Counted from the first letter of the stretch, positions 1 through 13,047 are shown. The stretch is 64,000 bases of DNA from Apostichopus japonicus (GCF_037975245.1 NC_092569.1:17713501-17777500), one strand, 5' to 3'. Numbers and translations: made by a program. The notes: generated by a model from the letters alone, not told the origin.

Positions 1-980
1 TTGATATGTAGCAGTAAATTGTACAATGCATGGATGGAGGACTATATGGACACTTTGATGCAAGGAGATTCATTACTTACATTATTTATTCAATATTCAC
101 AAACTTAGATGAAATAAGGAAAATGGGCAAAGTGATTCAGATAATTTTCAAATTGGCGAGATCACACTAACAAGACAAAGTGCCAAAAATGGACAATGGA
201 GGAAATATTTTAATTTGCGCGTTATTAACAATAATTTCATAATTGGCGCTCGATCTCCCGAAACAGAACCAATTTGGGAAATCTCAAGAACATTTGACTG
301 TGATTTTTTTTTTTTTTTTAAAGTTTGAATGAACATTGATTAGTGAGGTTGATAAATCACAAGTTATCCGAGTTAAGTGTCTGAAAGCGTTGTTAAATTA
401 CTGAGCTTACACATTTAGAAAGCTGTTTTATAGTGAGAAGACATATTCACAAGAAGCATAACTATGTCCAATCATATGAGGATTGTTTTTTCTTCTGTCT
501 TTTAATGCACTGATGCCTTGTCAACTTGGAATTAGAGTAGTTTAAAAAACTAGTTGTATATAATACCGGTAAATTGAATTATATTAGATCCATATGTTGC
601 AAGCACTTTTTGAATTAATCTTATCACAATGTTTTTTTTATGATATCTATTTAAAAGATTCTTGTCTCTTCACTAACATGATAAGGCACTTTTACACAAT
701 ATAGCACAATAAGGCACAATATTTTTCAAATAAGGACATGGTGTTTCAAAGCTCAATATCGGAAACCACATAACTGGTGACACTGGTCAATTCAAGCCAA
801 TGGAAATTAATTTACATCATGATTGGGTTAATTCTATTCAAACTGTTCACATATCCCTCTGCAATAGAAGCCTTTCATCATAAAGAGTCCTGTTGATTGG
901 GCTAGAAAGGGATATATCCTTAGATAGACACTGAACGCTCACAAATATAATACATAACATATTATTCGTGTACGGTTGTC
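1..980. other. intergenic, no gene seen
   Basis: AT-rich sequence upstream of the fibrinogen-domain gene. I see no coding pattern with splice signals, no tRNA-like block and no repeat with definable ends; the short open frames here are compositional. Confidence 0.6.
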
Positions 981-988
981 TATAAAAT
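981..988 (+). promoter_or_regulatory. possible TATA box of the fibrinogen-domain gene
   Basis: TATAAAAT lies about 240 bp upstream of the first ATG at 1221. It would place transcription start near 1010 with a roughly 200-bp 5' leader. This rests on position and motif only; AT-rich sequence makes chance matches common. Confidence 0.3.
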
Positions 989-1220
989 ATGACAACGTTG
1001 AAGGCGTTAAAGTTTCCTGCTATAATCTACAATCTTTAGAAAATGAGGTCAATGGTACAAAATGGATCTTCTCCACTACGGTTGTTAGGAAGCCATGTAT
1101 ATATTAATAAACATGTCACTCAAGGGTTAACTTCTATCGACAAGATTTACGATAATAGTTTCATTTCATCTTGAGCTGTTACCCTGAAAGCATCTATAGT
1201 AACCAGGACACCTTAGGAAG

Positions 1221-1426
1221 ATGAAAATGATTTTCTTTCTTGTTATTGCCGCCTTAGTGGCAGGTACTCAAGTTTCAGCGAATGACATGGTAAGTCTTTT
1301 CACTTAAAATACATTTCTTTTAACGTAAAGTCTTTTCAAATTTTACTGCCACCATACATTTTGCACTTTCAGATCGTTCAAAAGAAGCTCACGAAAACTA
1401 AGTTAAAAGCTGGTCAAGATAAATAA
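1221..1426 (+). CDS. alternative or separate product: 40-aa secreted cationic peptide
   Basis: From the same ATG, using the stronger donor at 1290 (ATG|GTAAGT) and the acceptor at 1372 (TTGCACTTTCAG), exons 1221-1289 and 1373-1426 join in phase 0. The product has a signal peptide ending near QVSA and a lysine-rich mature part of about 20 residues (NDMIVQKK...KAGQDK). An AATAAA overlaps the stop codon (1422-1427), so a short polyadenylated transcript is plausible. No homologue is recognised. Either this is an independent small peptide gene that shares its first exon with the FREP, or the FREP has another first exon that I could not find. Confidence 0.45.
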
Positions 1427-4400
1427 AATCAGCTTAATTTCAAGCAATTAAATGCCTTTCCTTCGAAATCTTTTTTCATTAATTTTATTTGTGTTCGTCA
1501 TAAAGATGAAACTCTGCCATTTTCTCTCTTTCTTTAAAACATAATGGGTCACTTCTAAGAAAGTTAGCCAAATTTAGGTATACATATTTAGTCATGTCAT
1601 TAATAGAGGTGCACCTAAACAAGAGACTTAAAGAATAGCTGAGGGAAATACCATTAAAAACAAATACAATTATAAGCTTATAAAGCTATAATTTTTGAGA
1701 AATCATACAAAAACACAAGTTAACATTTTCATTAATTTCACCACGCATAATATTTACAAAAATCTCAACTCGTAAGTAATTGTATACTATTAAGTAAAAA
1801 ATCAATCAAATCGTATCATGCTAATATCATCATTTCAGAATTCAATATTGTCCATTTCTCGAATGATAAACAAGTTAACAGGCTAGAAGCAATTTCTCAA
1901 TCTTAATTTTACAATTGCTGCTACTTTGAAATTTCCCAAATGATGATGTCCATAAGATATCTGATTTCATACATGCCAGCTATTCATATTTCATTCGTTA
2001 GCAACATACACGGTGATTCTCGGCAAAAAGTGCATGGTTATTGGTATCATATAGTTCATTGTATACAATAGACTGTGTCTAATAATTTCACCAAAAATGT
2101 TATATACGCTAAACAAAGTTAACCGACCGTGAGCGGGAATAAATATAGTTAAGGGCTGCTGTTTCATGCTAAAATCATACAGTTGTTGGAATATGAAAAT
2201 TTTCCAAATTCAATAGGTCCTATAACCAATTGATATACCTCCATATGTATATTTAATTTCAATTAACATGATATATATATATACATACATATATATATAT
2301 ATAGTTATATATATATATATATATATATATAGATATATATAGTTATATATAGTTATATACTTAAAGAGTAAACATCTATCTCACGTTTTTGTTTATTTAA
2401 TGCACTATGGAGATACCCTTTAAAGTAATACTGTCTGCCGAAACTTAAGGCGAAAAAATCCGTCCGAATGAAAGTGAAAATATTATTTTGATCACGCTAT
2501 ATTGCTTGGCGCTGAAGGGGGACAATGACTGTACCACTTATTATTTACTGTAGTCTATTTGCAAAGTAATCGTGTTATAATAATTTCTTAAATTAACGAA
2601 TATTTGACATAAGATTAAATATTTATTTAGCCATAGTGATGTCGGATTCCTCATTGTAAGTTACGAATATCTGACTTGTATCTAGAAACTGATATAGGTA
2701 TCTGAGTACATTAGCTGACATTCAAATAACTTTTACTTTGCATAATATTTAAAAATAATAATAATACATTTGCATTTTCTGCGTGGTTTAATGTATTTAT
2801 GTACAATGGTAAAATTCAACGCTAATAAGGCAAAAATAAACACTAAAACAAAAAACTTTATAATTAACCGTGAATTATTACAAAGTATTTCATTTATAGC
2901 TTATTTCAAAATATGCAAAATCGTAATGTAGCACAAACATTTAAGAAATGGTTCCTTTTTACCTCAGTACACACATTATACTTTTTGTTTTAAATGTAAA
3001 ATAATATTACTGTTCTTTTTGTCTAGATGAAATTTGTGTTGCTTTTATTGCGGTACATTATAGGGTAACAGTATATACAAGTAGTTTTGCATATCGTATT
3101 CAAACATGTGTTTTCCGCAACATGCTTTATATTTACTGTATAAAGACAATAATAGACTTGTGGGCGTAAACCGGGCTATAGACAGATAATACCTTGTTCT
3201 GAGGAATGATTTTCTTTAAGCTTATCTAGGCTCTTCTAAGGTTTGCTCTGCTTTCTATGCCAAATTTTCTTATATCATAGGATATTATTTGCATGTAGAC
3301 TGGAAAATGTGTCGAGTGGTGCATTGCATATTGATTGGCCGTCGATATTTTAACCAACATTTTTCTTTCGTAAAAATTGTAAAGTTTTCAAGTATATTTT
3401 GCAATTTCATGCAAATCGTATTAGCCTTCTATAGGAATTGCAAGCAATCAAAGTAAAACCATAAATACGCAGGCTTGAAAGACATGTCAGCGAGCTGTGA
3501 TATTCATTTGAATACTTTATTTACCACCAATATAAAATGATCAAACTTCAAGTCTTGTGTTTGAAATTTAATGCGATTTTTTGTTCTTTAACGATATATT
3601 TTAGCTATAGGTCACCTTATATATGTAGATAGCTTTATCAAAATTAACAAGCAAATAAATCCGAAGCATTCTCAACGAACCAAAGACTGTTTAACAAATC
3701 ATTTTATATTTCCTTATAAATGATAATTTTACTCTTTAATTAGTATTTTTCGTTCAAAGTCTTAGTGACTGTTTTTCTTATTGAGATTTTACTCTAAAGA
3801 AATATCTTTTACTATTTTCCAGTCAGTTTTTCGGGATTGATTTACTTATTGAAACTATATGAAACACTATTCAATATATCTTGAATTTTCTTCATAACTG
3901 TAACTTTGCGGGTGGCATATATAGAAACCAACACTCGAGAATGACACACGGTTCATACCTTGTAACTAGGTTGATAACTGTAAACAGGTATACCCAAGGT
4001 ACCGAAACTTATGACTATCATCCCATCTGCTCCCGTCCCCACCCATGAAAGAAATGGATTAACACCTGCCAAGGGCTGGGTAGCTCAGATGGTAGAGCAC
4101 GAAACCTATACCATCCTGAGGTCACCATTTAAATCCCAGTTTTGCTTAAGCTTTCTTCTCCTATTTTTGTTGTTGCAACTGTTGATGGTTATGGAGCGGT
4201 TTACCGCTGTTAATTTACTTATACATATTCATACTTAATCATACAGAATTTACAACAAAATCGTGACTCAACGAGAAATAGGAGAAGTTCACACGATGCA
4301 GGTAAGAAAACAGTTCAATGTTTCTTTATTTTATTTCATAATGATATGTATTGTTAATGGTTCAATATAGTATGTTACCATCATTGTACCATAGCAAAAC

Positions 4401-7400
4401 GCCAGATTTACCTGGTAAACGTTTACCTTAATATCTAGTATCAATTAATATTCACGTTATTATGCGAATCGGTGCGATGAACCAGCTAAGCACATACGTT
4501 ATAACTGCGCTTGTAGTTTGGGAAGGATTAAGACGTTATCTAGTTATGTTGTACTTACTATTTTATCCTCAGCAGATGCCTCGTATTTCTTCTACCAACA
4601 ACCTGACTACCCTCGAGATTGTAAGGAAGTCTTTGAACAATGTGACGGGGAATCTTCTGACGGGGTCTACCTCATACAACCAGACTCATATATGGAACCG
4701 TTTGCTGTGTATTGTAACAACACTGTAGATGATGGAGGCTGGATGGTACGTTAATCATTACCAACCCTGCGTTTTCGTTTGATAATGCTTTGCGATAGCG
4801 TCTATTCTGAAGGCTTTTAATAATTCATTCATTCAAAAAATGCCGGATGCGTTTTTAATTGAAGTAGATATTTTCTTAATTTTGTATGAAGCTAATGAAA
4901 CTAAATGACAATAAGCAATAATCGATAAAGTAAAGGGCATTTTGCATTTTTATATTTTGTTTATGATGATATAGAGCAGTTTAATTTGGTTAGATAGGTT
5001 TCATCTTAAAAATCCGCAGGAATGATAAAGCTCGCTTCATCCGAATGGATGTAGTTCTGAAACCTTGAGCGATAAATGAGGCATACTTTTGAACCAAGTT
5101 AATCGTTGCTTAAAATAGATCAAGCAAGGCCTATGTACATGTGGAGGAATTGTGAAATTTATGAAGAAATTTAAGAAGGGACGTGGACACATTTTCATAT
5201 AAACGATGAACGTTATTATTTTATTACCTTACTTTTAAAATAACACTCAGGTAATTCAGCGTCGAATGGACGGCGGGGTTGATTTTAATCGAGACTGGAA
5301 CGACTACAAACAAGGATTTGGGTTTCTACATCGAGAATTCTGGCTCGGTAACGAAAAACTGGCCTACATTACAAATCAAAAGGACTATGAACTACGAATT
5401 GACTTTGTTTCCAAGAGCGATGACCCTTACTTTGCAAAGTACAATCTTTTCCGTGTCAGTGATGAAGGTACCAAATACAAGTTGGTTGGTCTCGGTGAAT
5501 ATGATTCTTCAAGTACAGTAGGTAAGTAACCACTACATAATTGACGAGAACAAAAATAAATGGAAATACACAAAGAAAGTTAAATGGATATTACGGTGCT
5601 ATATAATTGAACACTAACGACTGGGATGACAAAGTTATTCCACGTTACTGGGGGAAACCCCGATCTTCAACGTTCAACTGTTTATAACTTTAGTGCATGG
5701 TAACAATGCTGCATTTTCATGATTTTATAATGTTATTTTGCCATATGTAATCCCCCCCCCCCCCCCAACCTCCAAATATATGGAAGGCTGCCTTATACCT
5801 ATTATTTTTTGGGGCAAAAACAGCCTATAGCTTCATTACCCAAGAAAATAAGGGCTCTATACAGACATCCTTTTTCAACCTCAAATAAAAGTTTAAAAAT
5901 AGTTTTTCGCACAATTCTGCGTTTATATCTTATTATATAGGCCTAGTGTAACTGTTGCTGTATAGGAAGCTTGCAATATTACGGTTAGATTATAATTCAA
6001 TAGGAGCAGATATGCAGCGAACTGTATATATTTGAGGGGGGGGGGGGGAAGTTAGCATACTTATATTAGCTTTACACTATGAAATGTTTACGTGCTGCAG
6101 CTAAAGATTAGATCAATAGTTGTTTCCACAATGAACACATAAAGAGGCGTTTCGGGCAGTCTTTTTCTCTTGAAATGTTGGTCCATAAAAAACGAGTTAA
6201 CTATAATAAAACCGAAGATCAGGGTTATCACAATCATTGCATTCAAATAAATTCGTAATACTATCACATAGAAAGAGAGGGCGTGTTCTAAATAACACGG
6301 GGTCACATTGTAACCATTGAGTGGTATATGCAATACCAAGTTGAACAGAGGGTGACATCAAACACAATATAAAACAATTGTGAAAAGAAAAAACACGCTA
6401 ACATACTATAGCCGTGCATCATATATAGACCAGTTTATAACATTAATAAATTTAAAATATAATAAATGTATATGAATTGACAATCAAAACAAATACGGAA
6501 ACAGGGATAAATACAAATAAATATGTCAAATGAAGAATATTGACTTAAAACACATAATACAAACTACCGAACGGCACAATGTTTATATTTGTAACCACTG
6601 GTCGTTCGTCTGTTAAAGTATAATGTTACCTATATAAAATTAACTTATAGTTGTAGAAACTTAAGTATATTAAATTATTATTCGTCGGTATAACAGTATA
6701 TGCTTAGATATATGCTGAATGTCTCTACGGTCATGAACCAGTGGATTTTTCGTTGTGCTACAATCTTGCACTCCCCCCCCCCCCTTCCCAATGAAACCCA
6801 GTGATGAATTCAAAATACTTAATTTTTACGTTTATTCGAGTTCTAATCACAAGTATTCATACCTCAGGGCTCTTGTTCATACTTCATATAAGGTCGGAAA
6901 TTGGTAATCAGACCGAGATATTATACATTTTGGGGCTTCATCATACCCACATAGGGAGACCGTTGATCAATATACAGAATAAGCGCCAATAATTTGGCCA
7001 TTTGGCCATTTGCCCATTAATACATATGTTTCTTGGTAATTCCTGCCAGCAACCATCACGGGGTTGCCCCCCTTAAGACAAATCTTCCCCCTCTATCAAT
7101 AGAATTATTCCCAGTGGATCCCTTCGTCTCACAATTGACTTCTATTATCTCATTCATTACAGGTCAAGATGGCATGGATCCTCACAGAGGGCAGCCATTT
7201 TCAACCAGAGATCGAGACAACGACGGCTATTCCTCTTATCACTGTGGCAGTAGTTATTCTAATGGGTGGTGGTTCTTTGGGAGCAATGTCAACGGCTATA
7301 ATTGTTATAACGCTCTACTGAACTATCCATGGAGTAATCGTCCTCATTGGTACAACTTCCCAGGTGGTAATAACAACATCCAGTACATAGAGATGAAGAT

Positions 7401-7413
7401 TCGTCCCGTTTAA
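1221..7413 (+). CDS. secreted fibrinogen-related (FReD / ficolin-like) protein, 4 coding exons
   Basis: Exons read 1221-1263, 4573-4745, 5251-5521 and 7163-7413, phases 1, 0, 1, giving about 245 aa. Residues 1-15 form a hydrophobic signal peptide (MKMIFFLVIAALVA). From residue 28 the order is that of a fibrinogen C-terminal domain: YPRDC, a Cys before CNNT, DDGGWM, VIQRRMDGGVDFNRDW, YKQGFG, LGNE, then the acidic calcium-site motif DRDND (179-183), WWF and the end motif EMKIRP. Such proteins are secreted lectins that bind acetylated sugars or microbial surfaces in invertebrate immunity (family knowledge). There is no collagen or coiled-coil region, so this is a single-domain FREP. Exons 2-4 are secure. 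Exon 1 is inferred: its weaker donor (GCAG|GTACTC) is the one that matches the phase-1 acceptor at 4573. Confidence 0.8.
1427..4070. other. FREP intron 1, first part
   Basis: AT-rich intron. The only structure I see is the TA microsatellite at 2270-2356. No further coding exon is evident, although an unrecognised alternative first exon of the FREP could lie here. Confidence 0.5.
2270..2356. repeat. (TA)n microsatellite
   Basis: Interrupted TA dinucleotide tract with a few AC, AG and TTA interruptions. Confidence 0.85.
4071..4150 (+). mobile_element. degenerate tRNA-derived sequence, probable SINE head
   Basis: GGGTAGCTCAGATGGTAGAGCA is a good tRNA A-box/D-arm. The B-box region (ATTTAAATCCC) has lost the GTTCGA core, so it is not a functional tRNA gene. 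Most likely an old SINE or tRNA pseudogene. Confidence 0.45.
4573..4745 (+). CDS. FREP exon 2: N-terminal part of the fibrinogen domain
   Basis: Acceptor TTTTATCCTCAG (an alternative AG 3 bases later keeps the frame), donor ATG|GTACGT. It carries the YPRDC start of the domain, an extra Cys (EQC), and the VYCNN...DDGGWM motif that precedes the conserved QRR segment. Confidence 0.85.
5251..5521 (+). CDS. FREP exon 3: core of the fibrinogen domain
   Basis: Acceptor TAACACTCAG, donor G|GTAAGT; enters in phase 0 and leaves in phase 1. It encodes VIQRRMDGGVDFNRDW, YKQGFG, EFWLGNEKL and the beta-strand region ELRIDF, the most conserved part of the family. Confidence 0.9.
5522..7162. other. FREP intron 3
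   Basis: Noncoding, with C and G homopolymer runs near 5752, 6037 and 6774. I see no exon-like or repeat structure beyond these runs. Confidence 0.55.
7163..7413 (+). CDS. FREP exon 4: calcium site and C-terminus
   Basis: Acceptor TTCATTACAG; a phase-1 start completes a Gly codon, and the exon runs to TAA at 7411-7413. The DRDND calcium-site motif, NGWWFF and IEMKIRPV end are visible. The stretch between WWFF and the end differs from the usual family pattern and its second cysteine (GYNC) is displaced. Confidence 0.88.
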
Positions 7414-7569
7414 AGCGATCGGAATGTAGCCCTATACCAGATGACGATCTCAGTATGTTATAATGCTGAAAAAAAAAACGAACAGTGATATGTGTAAAAT
7501 ATATGAAGGATAATATACTCCTTTTCCCGGCATCTTGTACTATTATGTCAAACTATAACAAAGAAATGT

Positions 7570-7657
7570 AATAAAACAGATGTCTGACTTAATCTTCCTT
7601 ATTACGGAGTTTTTTAATTTGATCGATTTTCCTTTCCTTTTTTTAATTTTGAATAAA
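7570..7657 (+). terminator. FREP polyadenylation signals
   Basis: AATAAA at 7570-7575 and again at 7652-7657, about 157 and 239 bases after the stop codon. The first is the more likely end of the transcript. Confidence 0.55.
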
Positions 7658-7659
7658 TG

Positions 7660-7882
7660 ATTAACACATCAACTGCTTTTCTTCGGAATTAGAGGGTACA
7701 GAGGACAAAAAAAAAATCAGTATTATAATCAAAGTTTCCTTGAAACTTCGATATTTCAACATTAGGCCTATTGTAGCATCATGCGACCATTTCGTTACGG
7801 ATATAGTTACCTTCGAAACCCTACTTTACTAAGTGCCAATCCATCGTATATTTAGTACATAGATATACATATACAGATATAT

Positions 7883-7936
<54 letters not shown>

Positions 7937-9629
7937 TTTATTTAGTATTACCCCCTATTTCAAAAATGACAGAAAAGGGGATATTTTGAGATTGAAATAG
8001 CTGATTTTTTTTTTTTTTAATCAAACGTTACGGTGTCAAAGATTCAGCCGAAATATAGCGATATCATAATCTTGGAGGATAGATGTGAAAACCAAAAAAA
8101 AACCAAGATAGAAATAGTAATTTTGAGATGAGAGTTTTGACATAAAACGTTCGATGTGATAGGGGCCTAGTCATTATTATCGCGGCGATTCGAAAATGTT
8201 TATTATAATGGCCGATGTTTCCAGAAAATCGTCATCGGAAGTTTGAGATAAGCGTAGACAACTTTGATTCTGCATATTGAAATGTCGAGAGTTTTTGAGA
8301 AAAGGTAAAATATTTGAACGCTTCTTACGTCAATGCATAGGATCTATTTTCTTGCCAGGTTTGAACCAACGCGGCGGTCCCCTTCCTCACCCCTTCCCGC
8401 CCTCTATAAAGGTCACATGCACCACTTCCCTCGACGTTGTGCCCCACTCTCCTCCTCGGTGATTGTTTGGCAGCCATGGGTGTCGGCTTCTACCACCCCA
8501 TGGCCCATGATCACATTTCCACCTTTTAAATAATTCTAATAAAGTCGCCTGTGGCATTTCCTAAATCCTGTGCAAGCTACTACTGTACTTACACATGCAA
8601 TAAAGAAGGCCTATGTCCCGATCGAGAAATAAATGTTCATAAGTTTGGAAAATAAAAGCAGCATATATATGCGTTATAGCTCGATTTATAACAGCATAAA
8701 GTTGATAGTGTTTTTAATTGATATAACCAAACTGAAAATACCCATTGAATATACTCTCTCGTGAACTATATACATACATTCCAAATTTGCAGCAAAAAAA
8801 AAAAAGAAAAAAGAAAAAAATAAAGATAGAAGAATTCCGGTTAAATTTCCTTCCGTGAAACAAATTTTGTTGTTATTTCTCACAAATATAAACAAAAGGC
8901 CTGCTTGTGTATTAATTTAGAGTCTGCTGCCAAATGTATACGGCTGTATACGTACACACGGGGGGGGGGGGGGGGGGGGAGTTGCCGTGTCGCTCTCAAA
9001 GTACACATGAACGTAAGAGATAAAAATGTGAAGAAGTAAAAAGGAGGTGTGAATAGTTCCAAAAATCTTCCTCTCTGTTTCTATGTTACGTCTACATTTC
9101 TTAGGCTGACAGACTGCTACAACGTCGCTGCCCCTCCCCCCCCCCCCTCATCCCGACACCTATCATTGCTTTATAATACATTCCATTGAAATTACCATCA
9201 AAAATGCACTTTGAAGAAAACAATATATTCACAAAGGTTCCCCTAGAACAGGCCATGACACATTGCATTGTATTTTGTTCAACTTGTTCTGCATTGGTCA
9301 TTTGAGGGTGCAATTTGATTATGTTGAAGTGTAATTACTGTCAACAGAATAACTGCAAATGACCAACACGCCTTTCTTGATTATATATAGCGCCCTCTTT
9401 TAAAACGCATAAAAATTTCGCCAATGATATTATGCATTAAATCAAAGTATAAACTTGTATAGAATAATACCACGTATGTCATGAGACTCTTGACTAAATC
9501 GACGCCTTAATTAAGTAAAGTAATTAGTTTTCAAATATAATTGAACGAAAAGCGGGATCTGTTTTAGAGGAAGTCAACTACTGGTGAGGGCGACAAAACT
9601 TGGGGTGGGATGAGGTTAATAATCCACCA
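7660..9629. other. intergenic repeats and homopolymers
   Basis: Contains a long AT microsatellite (7869-7935) and a run of about 19 G at ~8960. Otherwise there is no coding, tRNA-like or bounded repeat structure that I can support. Confidence 0.5.
7869..7935. repeat. (AT)n microsatellite
   Basis: About 65 bases of nearly perfect AT dinucleotide repeat. Confidence 0.9.
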
Positions 9630-10104
<475 letters not shown>

Positions 10105-11289
10105 ATCCCAACTTCTGCCAGTCGGCTCCAGTTAATGAGAACTGAACCACCCCCGGCCGCGTACAGACTACGTAGGCTACTGTACCCCTCCCGCACCCTT
10201 ATCACCATCATGTGTATAATACCGTTCACAAGATACAGGAAATGAGCAGTGTAGGCTACCCCGAAATTATCAGTGGTGACCTCCAACTCGGAAATCCTGG
10301 CTACGTGTTGGATTGTTATCACCGACTGATTTATGGTGCGCTGACTTGAAGGGTGAATGCATGCACCAGAATTTGCATGTGTGTGAGGGGAGGGATTCAC
10401 AGGGGGGGGGAGGGGTCCAGACTCCCTTTCAAATAGTTTACTTGTAATAGCTCAAGCAAAGTCGTCTAAACACTGGTCCCCGGTAAATATATTATACATT
10501 TATTGTGCGCTAAAGTAAAAACTTCAATACATAGGCTACTCTAGTTCTTAGTTACGATGATGGAAATGGTAGCACCAAGTTTCTTTATTACAACACAAAT
10601 TCCGCATAGGAATGGTAATAACCCAGGACCGTCAGACCATTCCCCTGACAATCAGCAGACACATTGGAGCTCTCCCCGCTCCCCCGCCCCCCTTACCCCT
10701 TACCCCAAGCCAAAAAAAAAAGGAAAAAGAAAGAAAGAAACCAAATAAATATGACCGGGCTTAGATCTTACTTAGCCTTGTATTCGGCATAAGTTGAGAG
10801 TAGATACCCGAATTTCCTTTTCCCGACGTATAATGCTTACAATTATGCCTACATAGTCTATATATTGCCCAAAACACAAACTTTTCTAAACCGCACTCAA
10901 GTTAGCGAGAAAACGTATCGCGGTGTTCAAGTTCTTGGAAACAGACCCTATATACTTCCTCTTGTGGCCACAGGTTTGGTATAATTGTGTAATCATTAAT
11001 CCCTACAACGACTCTTCTACTGTATTACGACGTTATAGTACGGTGTATTTTGGATGCCGTTGTGAAGCAAAATGCACAAGCTATGATTCCAGCGAGAGGT
11101 ATATTCTTTAACGATTTCCTGGCACATATATAGACTTTCCGATCTAACCTCATATCGATCACCTATAATATGTCACCATGATAGAGCTGCTAGGCACGAA
11201 ACCAAACAATTTGATCCACTCTCATTTAATTTGTCTTAACCCTTAATCCCTTACACTCATATCGTAATCTATTTAATGATGGTGTTAGA
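10105..11289. other. intergenic, nothing recognised
   Basis: No gene or bounded element seen. It holds purine- and pyrimidine-rich runs only. Confidence 0.5.
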
Positions 11290-12426
11290 CATGGGCGGCG
11301 ATCATGGGGGGGGGGGACGTTTGGGACATGTCCCCCCAATATTTTAGGTAGGGGGGTATAGTATCTAATATCCCCCAATATTTGGTGGCATAGTTTTTGT
11401 TTGTGGCTATAAGAGCATTTTTTATGATATCGATAGTAATTTCAAAATAGAAAAAGCTTAGATGCTACTTACAAGGTCTGGGAAGTGCGATTTCCAGCTT
11501 TCTGGGAGGCATTTTCAGCCAAAATTTGCTTTTAAATTCGCGCCAACTTATGGTGGCGCCACGCTTAGATAGTTTGACTACAAGCTTTGCCCCTCCCTTG
11601 GCAGATTCCTCGCTACGCGCCTGTATAACCGTGTCACAATTTGTTACTAAATATCACCAAAAAAAAAAAAACGTCACAGACTTTCATCGAGAGTAGTTTT
11701 TACTTTTTTTTTCCGAAATGAATAAGCTAGACGGACCATGGGCGCAGATCCTGGTGGGGATAGCTGGACGCGTCCCCGCTAACCTTTTCAGTTGTGGGGA
11801 CATGATATACTGTGTCCCCACCAATTGTTCTAGACTAAATGCTGAATTGCAAATTTCCCTGTATTGAACTTTGGCGCAGTTTGATCTAGCATTGTGCAAA
11901 TGACATGCAGCAGTTCTCACTTTATTACATTTATGCACAGTTGTTTAATTTTGGAAGAAAATCGCATTTGCGGCAGTCTATGATTGTTTTCTGGGGGAGG
12001 ACCCAGACCCATTATATACAAAAGTCTACTTGGATTATTTGTGCCCTGATTTTTTTCTGCAGAAGCCAATGTGTTCCTCCAACTTGAATTTCTAAGCCAT
12101 GATACCTCAAATTTCAGGTTTTGGAGCTTCATTGGGTCTGGGAAGTGTTATTTCCGGCGATCTGGGAGGTATACTTTCCCCCCAAAAAATCTTCAAAAAT
12201 CGCAAACCAATGGTCGCGCTCCGCTTAGATAGTATCAGAGAACAGATACGGGTCCCCACCATTATCCAAGACTGATCTGCGCCCATGAGACAGACCGCGT
12301 CCGTAATGAAATTGGGTATTATACAAAATATCACGAAGCGCTCGAACGATTTTGGGGATGCGCGCCTGCACCCAAGCAAATGCTCCCCCCCCCCCAAAAA
12401 AAAATTAAAACAAATCGCCGCCCCTG
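11290..12426. mobile_element. hAT-type MITE (outer), 8-bp target duplication
   Basis: Flanked by the direct repeat GTGTTAGA (11282-11289 and 12427-12434). Ends are inverted: CATGGGCGGCGATC at the left and the complement of CAGGGGCGGCGATT at the right. Internal G/C runs and the block GCTTAGATAGT are shared with the elements at 29.9-31.0 kb. There is no transposase, so it is non-autonomous. 8-bp duplications and CA(G/T)GGCG ends fit the hAT superfamily. It lies about 550 bp upstream of the transferrin start codon. Confidence 0.8.
11737..12287. mobile_element. hAT-type MITE nested inside the previous one
   Basis: Flanked by AGACGGAC (11729-11736) and AGACAGAC (12288-12295), an 8-bp duplication with one mismatch. 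Inverted ends CATGGGCGCAGATC are exact over 14 bases. It inserted into the outer MITE, so it is the younger of the two. Confidence 0.8.
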
Positions 12427-12971
12427 GTGTTAGAACTGTTACACGTGAGTGATGACACCAGTCACATGGCAGAACAGTTCGAAAAACGAATGCTATATGA
12501 GTTCGGAACAGGTCTACGTGACAAAATGCACGCCGAAGGGTGGAAGCAGTTGTGAACGCTGCTAACGTAAAATATTGACCTACAGAGCTCAATAAGTACC
12601 GCAAAGTGATCATCATATTACATGCACCTTTAGTTAGCATGCCCAATTCAGAATCATAAAGTACTATTCGTGTGATAAATTCGTGAAAATGAATAATAAA
12701 ATCAGAGAAAATCTGGTATAACATATTCATTGATAATAATACAATTATATCATGGTACTTTACATGCTCCGTACAAAGATACACGTGCTTCTTCGTGTAT
12801 GGTTCTAGTGTAGGCAGTAATTGTGCATTCAGATATCAAAAGGTGCATTGCTCGGTAGCAGACTACAGTTGCACAGTATCTGATCGATCGGATTTGCGTG
12901 TGCTTCACATTCTTCATTGCGTGTCCCAAAGACTTGTACTTGTTTCAGCTGTGAATTTAAAATTGAGCACA
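12427..12971. promoter_or_regulatory. probable promoter and 5' leader region of the transferrin gene
   Basis: About 545 bases between the hAT MITE and the start codon. No clear TATA box. I looked for an iron-responsive element (CAGTG hairpin loop) and did not find a convincing one. Confidence 0.35.
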
Positions 12972-13047
12972 ATGATGTTCCAAATCGCCAGTCGCATGGT
13001 GTTTATTGCCATTTGCATGTTATATACATGCAATACCTGTACGGCAG
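12972..13047 (+). CDS. MELTF-like exon 1: signal peptide
   Basis: ATG ATG start, 25 codons plus one base, donor GCAG|GTTAGT. Encodes a hydrophobic leader with three Cys near its end; cleavage is likely before DKAARWC. Confidence 0.85.

Noticed and set aside
4518-4754. FREP starting within the sequence just upstream of exon 2
   Set aside because: The frame there has no ATG before an upstream stop (TAA at ~4446); the T-rich CTCAG is a normal splice acceptor.
12107-12784. 225-codon minus-strand frame upstream of the transferrin
   Set aside because: It runs across the ends of two nested MITEs and their homopolymers and has no recognisable domain.
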